A DNA stretch of 64,000 nt from Rhodosalinus halophilus (GTDB lineage: Bacteria; Pseudomonadota; Alphaproteobacteria; Rhodobacterales; Rhodobacteraceae), in assembly GCF_003298775.1 (NCBI RefSeq), contig NZ_QNTQ01000013.1:79198-143197 (forward strand), given 5' to 3'. Below, in pieces: positions 18,843-26,498 of this stretch. Made by a program: the position numbers and the translations under genes. Numbering within the stretch: position 1 is the first letter of the stretch; each line of letters begins with the position of its first letter. The notes below the pieces were generated by a model, which saw only the letters and a program-made list of their open reading frames with translations, was not told the origin of the DNA and ran no database searches.

Positions 18843-18857
18843 GCCGCCAGGGCTCAG
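18839..18857. terminator. Hairpin shared by the dcd and 18854-19084 stop regions
   Basis: CTGAGCC (18839-18845) and GGCTCAG (18851-18857) form a perfect 7-bp inverted repeat with a 5-base loop, covering both convergent stop codons. There is no long U-tract, so it may be a bidirectional transcript end of the GC-rich type. Confidence 0.45.
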
Positions 18858-19084
18858 AACCGGCCGATCCGCCGCGCCAGCCGCATCGCCTGTTTCGTCG
18901 TGCGCGCGTGCTTGCGCGCGCCGCCCGGCGACGCACGCCGCCCCTTTCCGCCTGCGCCGTCGGCCTCCCCGTCGTTCTGCCCGCCACCGCGCGTCATCCT
19001 GTCGATACCGGCGTTCACGCCCCGGCCGATCAGCCGGCGCATGACCTGCCGCAGCATCATGTCGAAGATCCGGTTCGCGTTCAT
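18854..19084 (-). CDS. Small basic conserved protein of unknown function
   Basis: From ATG 19084 the protein is 76 residues. It begins M-N-A-N-R-I-F-D-M-M-L-R-Q-V-M-R-R-L-I-G-R-G-V-N, an amphipathic basic helix of a type I recall in Rhodobacterales hypothetical proteins, followed by a Gly-rich linker and a basic C-terminal helix (K-Q-A-M-R-L-A-R-R-I-G-R-F). There is no signal peptide or known domain; the helices could bind nucleic acid or membrane. The open frame extends 14 codons farther upstream but the family-like start is at 19084. It lies downstream of scpB on the same strand, 65 bases away. Confidence 0.65.
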   Translation of the reverse strand: MNANRIFDMMLRQVMRRLIGRGVNAGIDRMTRGGGQNDGEADGAGGKGRRASPGGARKHARTTKQAMRLARRIGRF

Positions 19085-19149
19085 GCTCCGCTCCGTTGCC
19101 TCTGCGCCTCGCGCCCTGCCTGGCACGAGAAGATGGTCATTTCTTGGCG

Positions 19150-19941
19150 TCAGTCCCCGAAAAGATCCGTCTGATCCTCGCCCCCGGCCTCCTCTTCGCC
19201 CTCCTCGGCCGCCGCATCGCCCGGCCCCGCCGGCGCCCCCGCGCCGGGCGCGCTGTCGAGAAGCCCCGCCGCGCGCAGCTCCGCGAGCCCCGGCAGATCG
19301 CGCGCGCTCTCGAGCCCGAAGTGGTCGAGGAAGGCCTCTGTCACGACGAAGGTCACCGGCCGCCCCGGCGTCATCTTGCGCCGGCCGAAGCGGATCCAGT
19401 CGAGCTCGAGCAGCTGATCGACTGTGCCCCGGCTGACCGAGACGCCGCGGATCTCCTCGATCTCGGCGCGGGTCACCGGCTGGTGATAGGCGACGATCGC
19501 CAGCGTCTCCAGGGCCGCGCGCGAGAGCTTCCGCGTCTCCTCCACCTCGGACTGCATGAGAAAGCCCAGATCCGGCGCGGTGCGGATCGCCCAGGCGTCG
19601 CCCACCCGCACCACGCGCACGCCGCGGCCCTCGTAGCGGCGGCGCAAGTGCTGCACCGCCTCCGCCGCGTCCGAGCCATGCGGCATCCGCTCGGCCATGG
19701 CCCGGGTCGTGAGCGGCTCGGCCGAGGCGAAGAGCATCGCCTCCACCATGCGCTCCTGTTCGGCCATCGGCGGCGCCTCGAAAAGGCTCTCGCGGGCAGA
19801 ACCCTCCGCCGGACCACCCGCCTCCGCACCCGGCGCCGGCGCCTCCCGGTCCCTTCCTCTTGCCGGAAATACCCCGGGGGAGTCGCCCGGCACGGGCGAC
19901 GGGGGCAGCGCCCCCTCTTCCTCGTCGCCGCCCTCAGCCAT
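19150..19941 (-). CDS. scpB: Segregation and condensation protein B
   Basis: ScpB pairs with ScpA and SMC to compact and segregate the chromosome. The winged-helix core is clear: E-R-M-V-E-A-M-L-F-A-S-A-E-P-L at about residue 63, then S-R-A-A-L-E-T-L-A-I-V-A-Y-H-Q-P-V-T-R and I-R-G-V-S-V-S-R-G-T-V. The 263-residue length includes about 58 extra N-terminal residues that are low-complexity, part of which is encoded by a repeat element also found before lpd. If translation starts instead at the ATG of M-A-E-Q-E-R-M (residue 59, base 19767), the repeat would be 5' untranslated sequence. The first ATG overlaps scpA by eight bases, favouring the long form, but this is unresolved. Confidence 0.9.
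   Translation of the reverse strand: MAEGGDEEEGALPPSPVPGDSPGVFPARGRDREAPAPGAEAGGPAEGSARESLFEAPPMAEQERMVEAMLFASAEPLTTRAMAERMPHGSDAAEAVQHLRRRYEGRGVRVVRVGDAWAIRTAPDLGFLMQSEVEETRKLSRAALETLAIVAYHQPVTRAEIEEIRGVSVSRGTVDQLLELDWIRFGRRKMTPGRPVTFVVTEAFLDHFGLESARDLPGLAELRAAGLLDSAPGAGAPAGPGDAAAEEGEEEAGGEDQTDLFGD
19852..19920 (+). repeat. Copy 1 of a roughly 68-bp repeat, inside the scpB reading frame
   Basis: The stretch starts CTTCCTCTTG and GAAATACCCCGGGGG, continues through a variable palindromic middle (GTCGCCCGG-CAC-GGGCGAC), and ends in GGGGGCAGCGCCCCC. The sequence at 55062-55129 has the same order of elements, with the middle hairpin changed in sequence but not in form. Here the copy lies within the N-terminal extension of scpB, antisense to the gene. 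Confidence 0.7.
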
Positions 19942-20731
19942 CCGGGCGCTCCAGCCGCCGCACCTCGATCGGGGCGAAGGTCTCCTCCTGCCGGATCTCG
20001 ATGCGTCCCTCCCGCGCGAGCTCCAGCGTGGCGGCGAAGGTGGCGGCGGTGGCCGAGCGCCGGCGGCTCGGCTCCGCGCGCCATCCCTCGGGCAGATAGA
20101 CCGAGATGTCCGTCCATGTCCCGGCGAAGCCGATCATGCCGCGCATCCGTTCCAGCGCCTCCTCCATGGTGTAGACCGACTGCCGGTCGAAGGCCCAGGG
20201 GCGGAACTCGTCGCGGGTGCGGATGCGCGCGTAGGCCTGCATGAGGTCGAGCAGCGTGGCCGTGTAGCGCACCCGCTTGACGCGCTCCACCCGTTCTGTG
20301 CGGCCGCGGGCGAAGACGTCCCGCCCCAGCCGGTCGCGCGCCATGAGCCGCGCCGCCGCGTCGCGCATCGCCTGCAGCCGCTCGAGCTGGAAGGCGAGAT
20401 AGGCCGCCATCTCGTCGCCCGAGGGCCCCTCTTCCTCGGGATCGGGCGGCAGCAGGAGGCGCGACTTGAGAAAGGCGAGCCAGGCCGCCATCACCAGATA
20501 GTCCGCGGCGAGCTCGATGCGCAGCGCGCGCGCCTTCTCGACGAAGGCGAGATACTGCTCCGCGAGTTGCAGGATCGAGACGCGCCGCAGGTCGACCTTC
20601 TGGTTGCGCGAGAGCGTCAGCAACACGTCCAGCGGCCCCTCGTAGCCGTCGACGTCCACGATCAGCGCCTCGGCGGCGAGACGCGCCGAAACGCTGTCCT
20701 GCGGGGCTTGTTCGAACTCCTGCTCAGCCAT
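19934..20731 (-). CDS. scpA: Segregation and condensation protein A
   Basis: This 265-residue kleisin bridges the SMC heads in the chromosome condensin. The N-terminal signature is Y-E-G-P-L-D-V-L-L-T-L-S-R-N-Q-K-V-D-L near residue 28, followed by I-L-Q-L-A-E-Q-Y-L and D-Y-L-V-M-A-A-W-L-A-F-L-K-S-R-L-L-L-P. I chose ATG 20731 because it gives M-A-E-Q-E-F-E-Q; the open frame runs further upstream inside nagZ. The start overlaps the nagZ stop by eight bases and the stop overlaps the scpB start, so nagZ-scpA-scpB appear coupled. Confidence 0.93.
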   Translation of the reverse strand: MAEQEFEQAPQDSVSARLAAEALIVDVDGYEGPLDVLLTLSRNQKVDLRRVSILQLAEQYLAFVEKARALRIELAADYLVMAAWLAFLKSRLLLPPDPEEEGPSGDEMAAYLAFQLERLQAMRDAAARLMARDRLGRDVFARGRTERVERVKRVRYTATLLDLMQAYARIRTRDEFRPWAFDRQSVYTMEEALERMRGMIGFAGTWTDISVYLPEGWRAEPSRRRSATAATFAATLELAREGRIEIRQEETFAPIEVRRLERPDG

Positions 20732-21731
20732 CGCGCGCCTTGGCCAGAAGGGCCTCATGCTTCGCCTCGAGCGCGGCGATGTCAACCGGCTCGGCCGCGC
20801 GCCGGCGGGCCAGCGCCGTCTCGGCGCGGCGGCGCGCCTCGGGCGCGAGCGGGCCGGCCTGTGCAACCACCTCCTCCATCTCGGGCAGATCGCCGTTGCA
20901 GTGCAGCGCCACGTCGCAGCCCGCCGCGATCGCCGCCGCAGCGCGCGCGCCGAGGCGGCCGCTCAGCGCCTGCATCGAAAGGTCGTCGGTCATCAGCAGC
21001 CCGTCGAAGCCCAGCTCGTCGCGGATGAGCCGGATGACCGGGGCTGAGATCGTCGCCGGGCGGTCGTCGAGCGCGGCGTAGACGACATGCGCGGTCATGC
21101 CCAAGGGCAGGTCGGACAGCGCCGCAAAGGGCGCGAAATCGGTCAGGCGCAGGTCGGCGCGCGACGCCTCGACGCGCGGCAGGGCGCGATGGCTGTCGGC
21201 CCGGGCGCGGCCATGGCCGGGAATATGCTTGAGCACCGGCAGAACCCCGCCCGCCATGAGTCCCTCGGCCACGGCGCGGGCGCGCGCGGCGACCTCTCCG
21301 GGCGTCTCGCCGTAGCAGCGGTCGCGCAGGAAGGGGTGGGTGGCCGGCGTCGCCAAATCGGCGATGGGGGCGCAGTTCACATCGATGCCCAGCGCCGCCA
21401 GTTCATGCGCGATGATCCGGTAGCGCAGCCGCAGCATCTCTGCCGCCGCCCCGCCCGCGCGCGCGACAGCCTCCAGCGGCGGCAACCAGCGTCGGCCGGT
21501 ATCGGCCGACAGCCGTGCCACGCGCCCGCCCTCCTGGTCGATGAGCACCGGCGCCGCGCGCCCTACGCTCTCTCGCAACGCGGCGACCAGCGCCGCGGTC
21601 TGTCCGGCGCTTTCGCAGTTGCGCGCGAAGAGGATGAAGCCCCAGGGGTCGGCCTCCCGAAAGAAACGCGCCTCCGCGGGTCCGAGCGCCAACCCCGCGC
21701 AGCCCAGGATCGCGGCGGCCGGCGCGCTCAC
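20724..21731 (-). CDS. nagZ: Beta-N-acetylhexosaminidase (NagZ)
   Basis: NagZ is a cytosolic glycoside hydrolase family 3 enzyme of peptidoglycan recycling that removes GlcNAc from anhydro-muropeptides. The 335-residue protein has I-D-Q-E-G-G-R-V-A-R-L near residue 65, V-L-K-H-I-P-G-H-G-R-A with the catalytic His loop near 165, and F-D-G-L-L-M-T-D-D-L-S-M with the nucleophile Asp near 245. The start is GTG at 21731, whose GTGA overlaps the stop of the SPOR gene. No ATG in a sensible position exists. It is the third gene of argS-SPOR-nagZ-scpA-scpB. Confidence 0.93.
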   Translation of the reverse strand: MSAPAAAILGCAGLALGPAEARFFREADPWGFILFARNCESAGQTAALVAALRESVGRAAPVLIDQEGGRVARLSADTGRRWLPPLEAVARAGGAAAEMLRLRYRIIAHELAALGIDVNCAPIADLATPATHPFLRDRCYGETPGEVAARARAVAEGLMAGGVLPVLKHIPGHGRARADSHRALPRVEASRADLRLTDFAPFAALSDLPLGMTAHVVYAALDDRPATISAPVIRLIRDELGFDGLLMTDDLSMQALSGRLGARAAAAIAAGCDVALHCNGDLPEMEEVVAQAGPLAPEARRRAETALARRRAAEPVDIAALEAKHEALLAKARDG

Positions 21732-22771
21732 CGCGTGACGACGGGGATGCAGTCGGCCCCTTCCGCCATGAGCGTCGCGCAGAAGCGGCGGGCGTCGGCC
21801 AGATCCTCGAAGCCCATGGCGCGGAGCCGCCAGAAGGTCCGCCCCCCGCTCTGCGCGCGCTGCACGACGCGCGTCTTGCCCTCGAGATAGGCTTCGAAGC
21901 GCGCGTCCAGCCGCGCCCATTCGCGGCGTGCGACATCCGCGCTTTCGTATGCGCCGAGCTGCACGAGCCGCGTGCCGGCCGGCAGGCTGGCGGGATCGGC
22001 CTCGGGAACCGCTTCGTCGGCGGAGGGCGCAGCAGCTGCGCCCGGTGCGAGCGAGGCGGTCCGCAGCGCCTGCGGCCGCGCCTGGGGCCGCAGCGAGCGC
22101 GCCGGCACGCCCGCGGCCGCCGCGATCGAAACCGCCTCCGGGGAGGGATCGGACTCCGCGGCCGGATCGGCCTCGGCGGCCTCTTCCCCGGCATCGGTGG
22201 AGGACGCAGCGGCTGGCGCGACCCTGTCGTCTCCGGTCTCGTCAGGCGTCCGTGGCACGCCGCCCAGCGAGACGCGCACCTCGGAGGCCCCCGCATCCGC
22301 GAGCGGCGCAAGGGGGCGGGCATCGCCCGCGATCTGGTCGGCGAGCGCCAGAAGGGCGGGGCTCGGCGCCTCGCCGCCGGACGCCGGCGGCGCCTGCTCC
22401 GCCGCCCGGGCTGCGAGTTCCGCCTGCGGGCGATCCTCGTCGGTCAGGGTGACGGCGCGCGGCGCGAGCACCAGCCGTTCGGGCGGCGGCGCGGCGGTGC
22501 CAGTCCCGGCCACCACATTGACCGAGAGTCCCTGATGCGCGGCCGGCCGGCCGCCAGGGTTCTCGGGCTGGATGCGCGAGACACCTTCGGCGGCGCGTAC
22601 CACGGGCACCCCGTGCACGTCGCGCACCACCAGCCCGTAGCCCCAGACCCCGATGCCGGCGATCAGCGCGAGCGAGACCGCCGCCGCCCCGATCTGGGTG
22701 AACTGCGTGATCGACGGCCGCTTCGCCGCCGTGGTCGCGGGCTCGCCGTGACCCGTGTCGTTGTCCGTCAT
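21728..22771 (-). CDS. SPOR-domain membrane protein
   Basis: The 347-residue protein has a cytoplasmic N-terminus, one transmembrane helix at about residues 27-49, a long Pro/Ala/Glu-rich periplasmic linker, and a C-terminal SPOR domain (about 268-345) starting T-R-L-V-Q-L-G-A-Y and ending A-D-C-I-P-V. SPOR domains bind denuded glycan strands at the division septum, so the protein likely acts in cell division or envelope remodelling. It lies between argS and nagZ, the usual alphaproteobacterial place. Its stop overlaps the nagZ GTG start. Confidence 0.9.
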   Translation of the reverse strand: MTDNDTGHGEPATTAAKRPSITQFTQIGAAAVSLALIAGIGVWGYGLVVRDVHGVPVVRAAEGVSRIQPENPGGRPAAHQGLSVNVVAGTGTAAPPPERLVLAPRAVTLTDEDRPQAELAARAAEQAPPASGGEAPSPALLALADQIAGDARPLAPLADAGASEVRVSLGGVPRTPDETGDDRVAPAAASSTDAGEEAAEADPAAESDPSPEAVSIAAAAGVPARSLRPQARPQALRTASLAPGAAAAPSADEAVPEADPASLPAGTRLVQLGAYESADVARREWARLDARFEAYLEGKTRVVQRAQSGGRTFWRLRAMGFEDLADARRFCATLMAEGADCIPVVTR

Positions 22772-22846
22772 GTCCCGCCTCGTTTCGTCCGGCCCGCAGG
22801 GCCGGCTCCGACTGCTCTTGCCTGTCTGCGCCGGCGGGCGTGCGAT

Positions 22847-24592
22847 CTAGCGCATCTCTTCCGCCGGCGTCACGCCAAGGATACCAAGACCGGCGGAAAT
22901 GACAACGGCGCAGGCGCGGGCGAGCGCGAGGCGGGCCGCGCTGCCCTGGGGATCGTCCTCCTGCAGGAAGCGCAGCGCCGGCTCGTCGTGGCCGCGATTC
23001 CACAGCGCGTGCAGTTCGCTCGCGAGGTCGTAGAGGTAGAAGGCGATGCGGTGCGGCTCGCAGTTCTTCGCCGCGATCTCGACCAGCCGCGGCCACTCGG
23101 CGATCTTCTTGGCCAGCGCCAGTTCGGCCTCGTGCGCCAGAGGCGAGAGATCGGCGGCCCGCAGATCGGCGTCCCGGGCGGCCAGCCCGGCGTCGGCGGC
23201 CTTGCGCATCAGCGAGCAGACGCGCGCATGGGCGTATTGCACGTAGAAGACGGGGTTGTCCTTCGACTGCTCCAGCACCTTGTCGAAGTCGAAATCGAGC
23301 GGCGCGTCGTTCTTGCGCGTGAGCATGACGAAGCGGGTCACGTCCGGGCCCACCTCGTCCACGACGTCGCGCAGCGTCACGAAGGTGCCCGCGCGCTTGG
23401 ACATCTTGAAGGGCGCGCCGCCCTTGTAGAGCTTGACGAGCTGCATCAGCTTCACGTCGAGCGGCACCGCGTCCTGCGAAAGCGCGGCGACCGCGGCCTT
23501 CATCCGCTTGACGTAGCCGCCGTGGTCGGCGCCGAAGACGTCGATCAGCCAGTCGAAGCCGCGCTCGACCTTGTCGTAGTGATAGGCGATGTCGGGGGCG
23601 AAGTAGGTCCAGCTGCCGTCCGATTTCATCACCGGGCGGTCCACGTCGTCGCCGTAGTCGGTGGAGCGGAAGAGCGTCTGCTCGCGCGGCTCCCAGTCCT
23701 CGGGCGTCTTGCCCTTGGGCGGCTCCAGAACGCCCTCGTAGAGAAGCCCGCGGTCGCGCAGGCTGTCGAGCGCGGCCTCGATCCGGCCGGTGCCGTAGAG
23801 CGACTTCTCGGAGAAGAAGACGTCCATCTCCACACCGAGCGCCTTCAGATCCGCGCGGATGAGCTCCATCATCGCGTCCGTGGCGAAGTCGCGCACGGGC
23901 GCGAGCCATTCGGCCTCGGGCCGGCCGACGTAGGCATCGCCCACCTCGGCCTTCAGTGCCTCGCCCACGGGCACGAGGTAGTCGCCGGGATAGGTGCCCT
24001 CCTCGAAGGCGACCTCCTGCCCGTGCGCCTCGAGATAGCGCAGGTAGACCGAGCGGGCGAGCACGTCGACCTGCGCGCCGCCGTCGTTGATGTAGTATTC
24101 GCGCGTGACGGCGTAGCCCGCGAAGTCCAGCAGGCTCGCCAGCGCATCGCCGAAGACCGCCCCGCGGGTGTGGCCCACGTGCAGCGGGCCGGTGGGGTTG
24201 GCCGAGACGTATTCGACGTTGACGCTCAGCCCCTGCCCCAGCGCCGACCGCCCGAAATCGCGCCCCTCGCCCAGCGCGGCGGCCAGCACGCCGTGCCAGA
24301 CCGCGGGCGCGAGCCGCAGGTTGAGAAAGCCGGGGCCGGCGACCTCGGCGCCGGCGACGCGCGGATCTCCGGCGAGGCGGTCGGCCAGCGCCTGGGCGAT
24401 GTCGCGCGGCTTCATGCCGGCGGGCTTGGCCAGCACCATCGCGGCGTTGGTGGCCATGTCGCCATGGGCGGGGTCGCGGGGCGGCTCGACCGTGACGTTG
24501 GAGAAGTCGAGGCCGCCCGGAAGCGTGCCGGCATCGACCAGCGCCTCGAGCGCGGCGACGACGCCCCCGTGCATCTCGGAAAAGAGGTTCAT
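22847..24592 (-). CDS. argS: Arginyl-tRNA synthetase
   Basis: This class I aminoacyl-tRNA synthetase of 581 residues charges tRNA-Arg. The HIGH-type motif appears as [14 protein letters not shown] near residue 130. The region where KMSKS would be is F-K-M-S-K-R-A-G-T near 395. The C-terminal DALR anticodon-binding domain (Y-A-H-A-R-V-C-S-L) is complete. It starts the minus-strand run argS-SPOR-nagZ-scpA-scpB and follows luxI by about 150 bases. Confidence 0.97.
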   Translation of the reverse strand: MNLFSEMHGGVVAALEALVDAGTLPGGLDFSNVTVEPPRDPAHGDMATNAAMVLAKPAGMKPRDIAQALADRLAGDPRVAGAEVAGPGFLNLRLAPAVWHGVLAAALGEGRDFGRSALGQGLSVNVEYVSANPTGPLHVGHTRGAVFGDALASLLDFAGYAVTREYYINDGGAQVDVLARSVYLRYLEAHGQEVAFEEGTYPGDYLVPVGEALKAEVGDAYVGRPEAEWLAPVRDFATDAMMELIRADLKALGVEMDVFFSEKSLYGTGRIEAALDSLRDRGLLYEGVLEPPKGKTPEDWEPREQTLFRSTDYGDDVDRPVMKSDGSWTYFAPDIAYHYDKVERGFDWLIDVFGADHGGYVKRMKAAVAALSQDAVPLDVKLMQLVKLYKGGAPFKMSKRAGTFVTLRDVVDEVGPDVTRFVMLTRKNDAPLDFDFDKVLEQSKDNPVFYVQYAHARVCSLMRKAADAGLAARDADLRAADLSPLAHEAELALAKKIAEWPRLVEIAAKNCEPHRIAFYLYDLASELHALWNRGHDEPALRFLQEDDPQGSAARLALARACAVVISAGLGILGVTPAEEMR

Positions 24593-24628
24593 GGCACTCC
24601 CCGCTGCAAGCTGCGGCGGGGTTTACCA

Positions 24629-24658
24629 CGCGCGCGGCGGGCGTCAACGCCGCGCGCG
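24629..24658 (-). terminator. Long GC-rich inverted repeat between luxI and argS
   Basis: CGCGCGCGGCG (24629-24639) and CGCCGCGCGCG (24648-24658) are perfect complements, an 11-bp stem with an 8-base loop, in the gap downstream of luxI and upstream of argS. No U-tract follows on the minus strand. It may end or pause the luxI transcript, or separate argS from quorum-regulated transcription. Confidence 0.4.
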
Positions 24659-24740
24659 GGGCCGCTCGGTGGCCCTTGCGGGCCGTCTCGCTGGGGCCGG
24701 CGTCGGGGTCGGTCTGCCGGCGCGAGGCGGTCCCGGCGCC

Positions 24741-25373
24741 TCAGGCGCTGCGCGCCGGCGCAGGCACCGATGCGGCGTCGAAGTCCCGCGCGACCCAGCG
24801 CGCCACGAGGTCGGGCGACAGGCCTGCACGCGCGGCGACGCGGGCCTCCGCCTCCGGGGTCAGGCGCCACAGGCCCACGCCGATGCGGTCGCGCCCCTTG
24901 CCCCGCCGGCCCAGCACCTCCGGCGCGGCGCCGATGCGGACATAGATCCGCTCCATCCGCGCGTCGAAGACGCCCAGCAGGTGCTCGAGCCCGGCCGCGC
25001 GCATCACCGCGCCGCCGCCCAGCATCAGCGCCGCGGCGACCTGCCCCTCCGCGCGCGGCGCGAGGCAGAAGCGCGTCACCTCCCAGATGAAGGGGCTGGA
25101 CGTCACGCCCGCCACATCGGCGAAATGCTCGTTGACCATGCAGCGGCCCGCGGTCGGCATCAGCCGGAAGGAGCCGCCATGCCCGCCCTCCGCGCGCTGC
25201 CAGATCAGGTAGAGCGGATCGAGGGCGTCGTAGGCGTCGCGCTCGCGGCCGTCCGCATCCACCTGCACCTCCCAGCCGAGGCGGTCGCGGAACTGCGCCG
25301 CGCGGTGGCGGAACATCTCGTCGGCCAGCCGCGGGTGTCGGGCCAGCCGTTCGGCGGACAGCAGTCGCAGCAT
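24741..25373 (-). CDS. Acyl-homoserine lactone synthase (LuxI family)
   Basis: LuxI enzymes make N-acyl-homoserine lactone signals from SAM and acyl-ACP. From ATG 25373 the protein is 210 residues and the conserved set of the family is present: Arg24, Phe28, Trp34, Asp46, Asp49, Arg70, Glu98 and Arg101 (in R-A-A-Q-F, L-G-W, D-A-Y-D, F-R-L-M-P-T and W-E-V-T-R-F-C). An upstream ATG would add 11 residues before the usual M-L-R start. It lies 80 bases downstream of a luxR gene on the same strand. I saw no clear lux-box palindrome in the gap. The acyl chain cannot be predicted from sequence alone. Confidence 0.93.
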   Translation of the reverse strand: MLRLLSAERLARHPRLADEMFRHRAAQFRDRLGWEVQVDADGRERDAYDALDPLYLIWQRAEGGHGGSFRLMPTAGRCMVNEHFADVAGVTSSPFIWEVTRFCLAPRAEGQVAAALMLGGGAVMRAAGLEHLLGVFDARMERIYVRIGAAPEVLGRRGKGRDRIGVGLWRLTPEAEARVAARAGLSPDLVARWVARDFDAASVPAPARSA

Positions 25374-25453
25374 GATGGGGCTCCCTCTCGCCGTGCGATG
25401 CGGCAATTTCGGGAGCGGTGGTTGACGGCGCGCGCGCGGACCGCCCGTTGCGT

Positions 25454-26176
25454 TCAGGGGCCGATCACGATCAGCCCGCGGCTCATGGCGCGGGCGACGG
25501 CGTGGGTCGTGTTGAGCGCGCCAAGCTTGAAGCGCGCGCTCTCGATGTAGGCGCGCAGCGTATGCTCGGAGATCGACAGCGTGTCGGCCACCTGGGCGCG
25601 CGAATAGCCGATGGCCAGCAGCGTCATCGCGTCGAGCTCGCGCGGCGAGAGCTGCGCCTGGTGCTCGGGCAGCCGGCCGGCCTCGAACTCGAGCGCCTTC
25701 CGGTTGAAGGCATGGGCGACGAGGATCAGCTCGCGGCAGTGCGCCGCGGTGAAGACGGCCCAGGCGGTGTCGTCACAGTCGTGATTGACGGTGAAGAGCG
25801 CGAACTGCCCCGCCGGCCCGCGGATCGGCACGGAGAAGCCCTGCCGTCCGAGGCCGTGGTCGCGCGCATCGCGCAGAAAGGCGCGGACCGCGCGCGAGCT
25901 CCAGTCGAGGCGCTTCCAGTCCACCGGGTGGAAGCGGCGGTAGCAGCCCTGGATCACCGGATCGATCCGCAGGTATCCGCGCTCCAGATACCGCTCGACC
26001 CAGGCGCGGGGATAGGTGCCGCAGCCATATTGCTCCCCGTCGGGACTGACCCAGTGATAGACGAGGTGATCGACTGCGTAGTGGGCGCGCAACGCCTCGA
26101 TCGCGGCCTGCAGATCGTCAGGCGCAGTGGCGGCGTCCAGCCTTTCCAGAATGCTTTCCAGCCGAGATGCGCTCAC
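25454..26176 (-). CDS. LuxR-family quorum-sensing regulator
   Basis: From GTG 26176 the protein is 240 residues, the normal size. The autoinducer-binding domain contains H-L-V-Y-H-W near residue 36, Y-L-E-R-G-Y-L-R-I-D-P-V and V-D-W, the aromatic/Asp residues that line the ligand pocket. The C-terminal LuxR helix-turn-helix begins L-S-P-R-E-L-D-A-M and includes Y-S-R-A-Q-V-A-D-T-L-S-I-S-E-H-T-L-R. The GTG start has an AGGGGGG ribosome-binding site about 7 bases upstream; the longer ATG frame would add 34 Cys/Arg-rich residues that do not look native. It overlaps the small ORF upstream by 59 bases and precedes luxI. Confidence 0.92.
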   Translation of the reverse strand: MSASRLESILERLDAATAPDDLQAAIEALRAHYAVDHLVYHWVSPDGEQYGCGTYPRAWVERYLERGYLRIDPVIQGCYRRFHPVDWKRLDWSSRAVRAFLRDARDHGLGRQGFSVPIRGPAGQFALFTVNHDCDDTAWAVFTAAHCRELILVAHAFNRKALEFEAGRLPEHQAQLSPRELDAMTLLAIGYSRAQVADTLSISEHTLRAYIESARFKLGALNTTHAVARAMSRGLIVIGP

Positions 26177-26324
26177 CGGCCGCCGTCCCCCCTGCCCCCG
26201 ACGCGATTTCGGACATGGCGAGCAGACGCACGTCCAGCAACTCGCCGGCGAGTTCCGGCAAGCCGTTCGCACGTGCATACGCCCCGAGATCCTCCAGAAC
26301 GTCGAGTATCCAGTCGTGCTGCAT
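26118..26324 (-). CDS. Small protein overlapping luxR; paralog of the 6964-7332 protein
   Basis: This 68-residue ORF begins M-Q-H-D-W-I-L-D-V-L-E-D-L-G-A-Y-A-R-A-N-G, nearly the same pattern as the protein at 6964 (H-D-W-L-I-H-V-L-D-D-L-A-L-Y-A). After about residue 40 the sequence becomes Gly/Ser/Lys-rich and overlaps luxR in another frame, so only the first 40 residues look conserved. It lies upstream of luxR on the same strand with a 59-base overlap, so translation of the two may be coupled. No known domain. A role in setting LuxR translation or activity is a guess from position. Confidence 0.55.
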   Translation of the reverse strand: MQHDWILDVLEDLGAYARANGLPELAGELLDVRLLAMSEIASGAGGTAAGERISAGKHSGKAGRRHCA

Positions 26325-26347
26325 GGGCGAGTCTGTTCGGCAAGGTG

Positions 26348-26362
26348 TTAACGGGCGGTTAA
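26348..26362. promoter_or_regulatory. Candidate operator: TTAAC-N5-GTTAA palindrome before the luxR unit
   Basis: A perfect 5-5-5 inverted repeat, TTAAC-GGGCG-GTTAA, lies 24 bases upstream of the start of the small ORF that leads into luxR and luxI. It is in the only AT-containing part of the gap after ccr. It could be an operator or include promoter elements; no second copy was seen. Confidence 0.4.
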
Positions 26363-26498
26363 TGCAACTCTAGCATGCAGCACCCCGTCCGGCGAACCCG
26401 CCGATCTATCCCCCCCGGAAATGGCGGGGCGGCGAAGGACAAGTCCCTGATGCGCGGCGCCGCGCGCGGCGCCGTCAGGCCGGCGATGGCGCGGCCGG

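Noticed and set aside
25374..25453. Search for a lux box before luxI
   Set aside because: No inverted repeat of the expected size was visible in the gap; only GC-rich runs.
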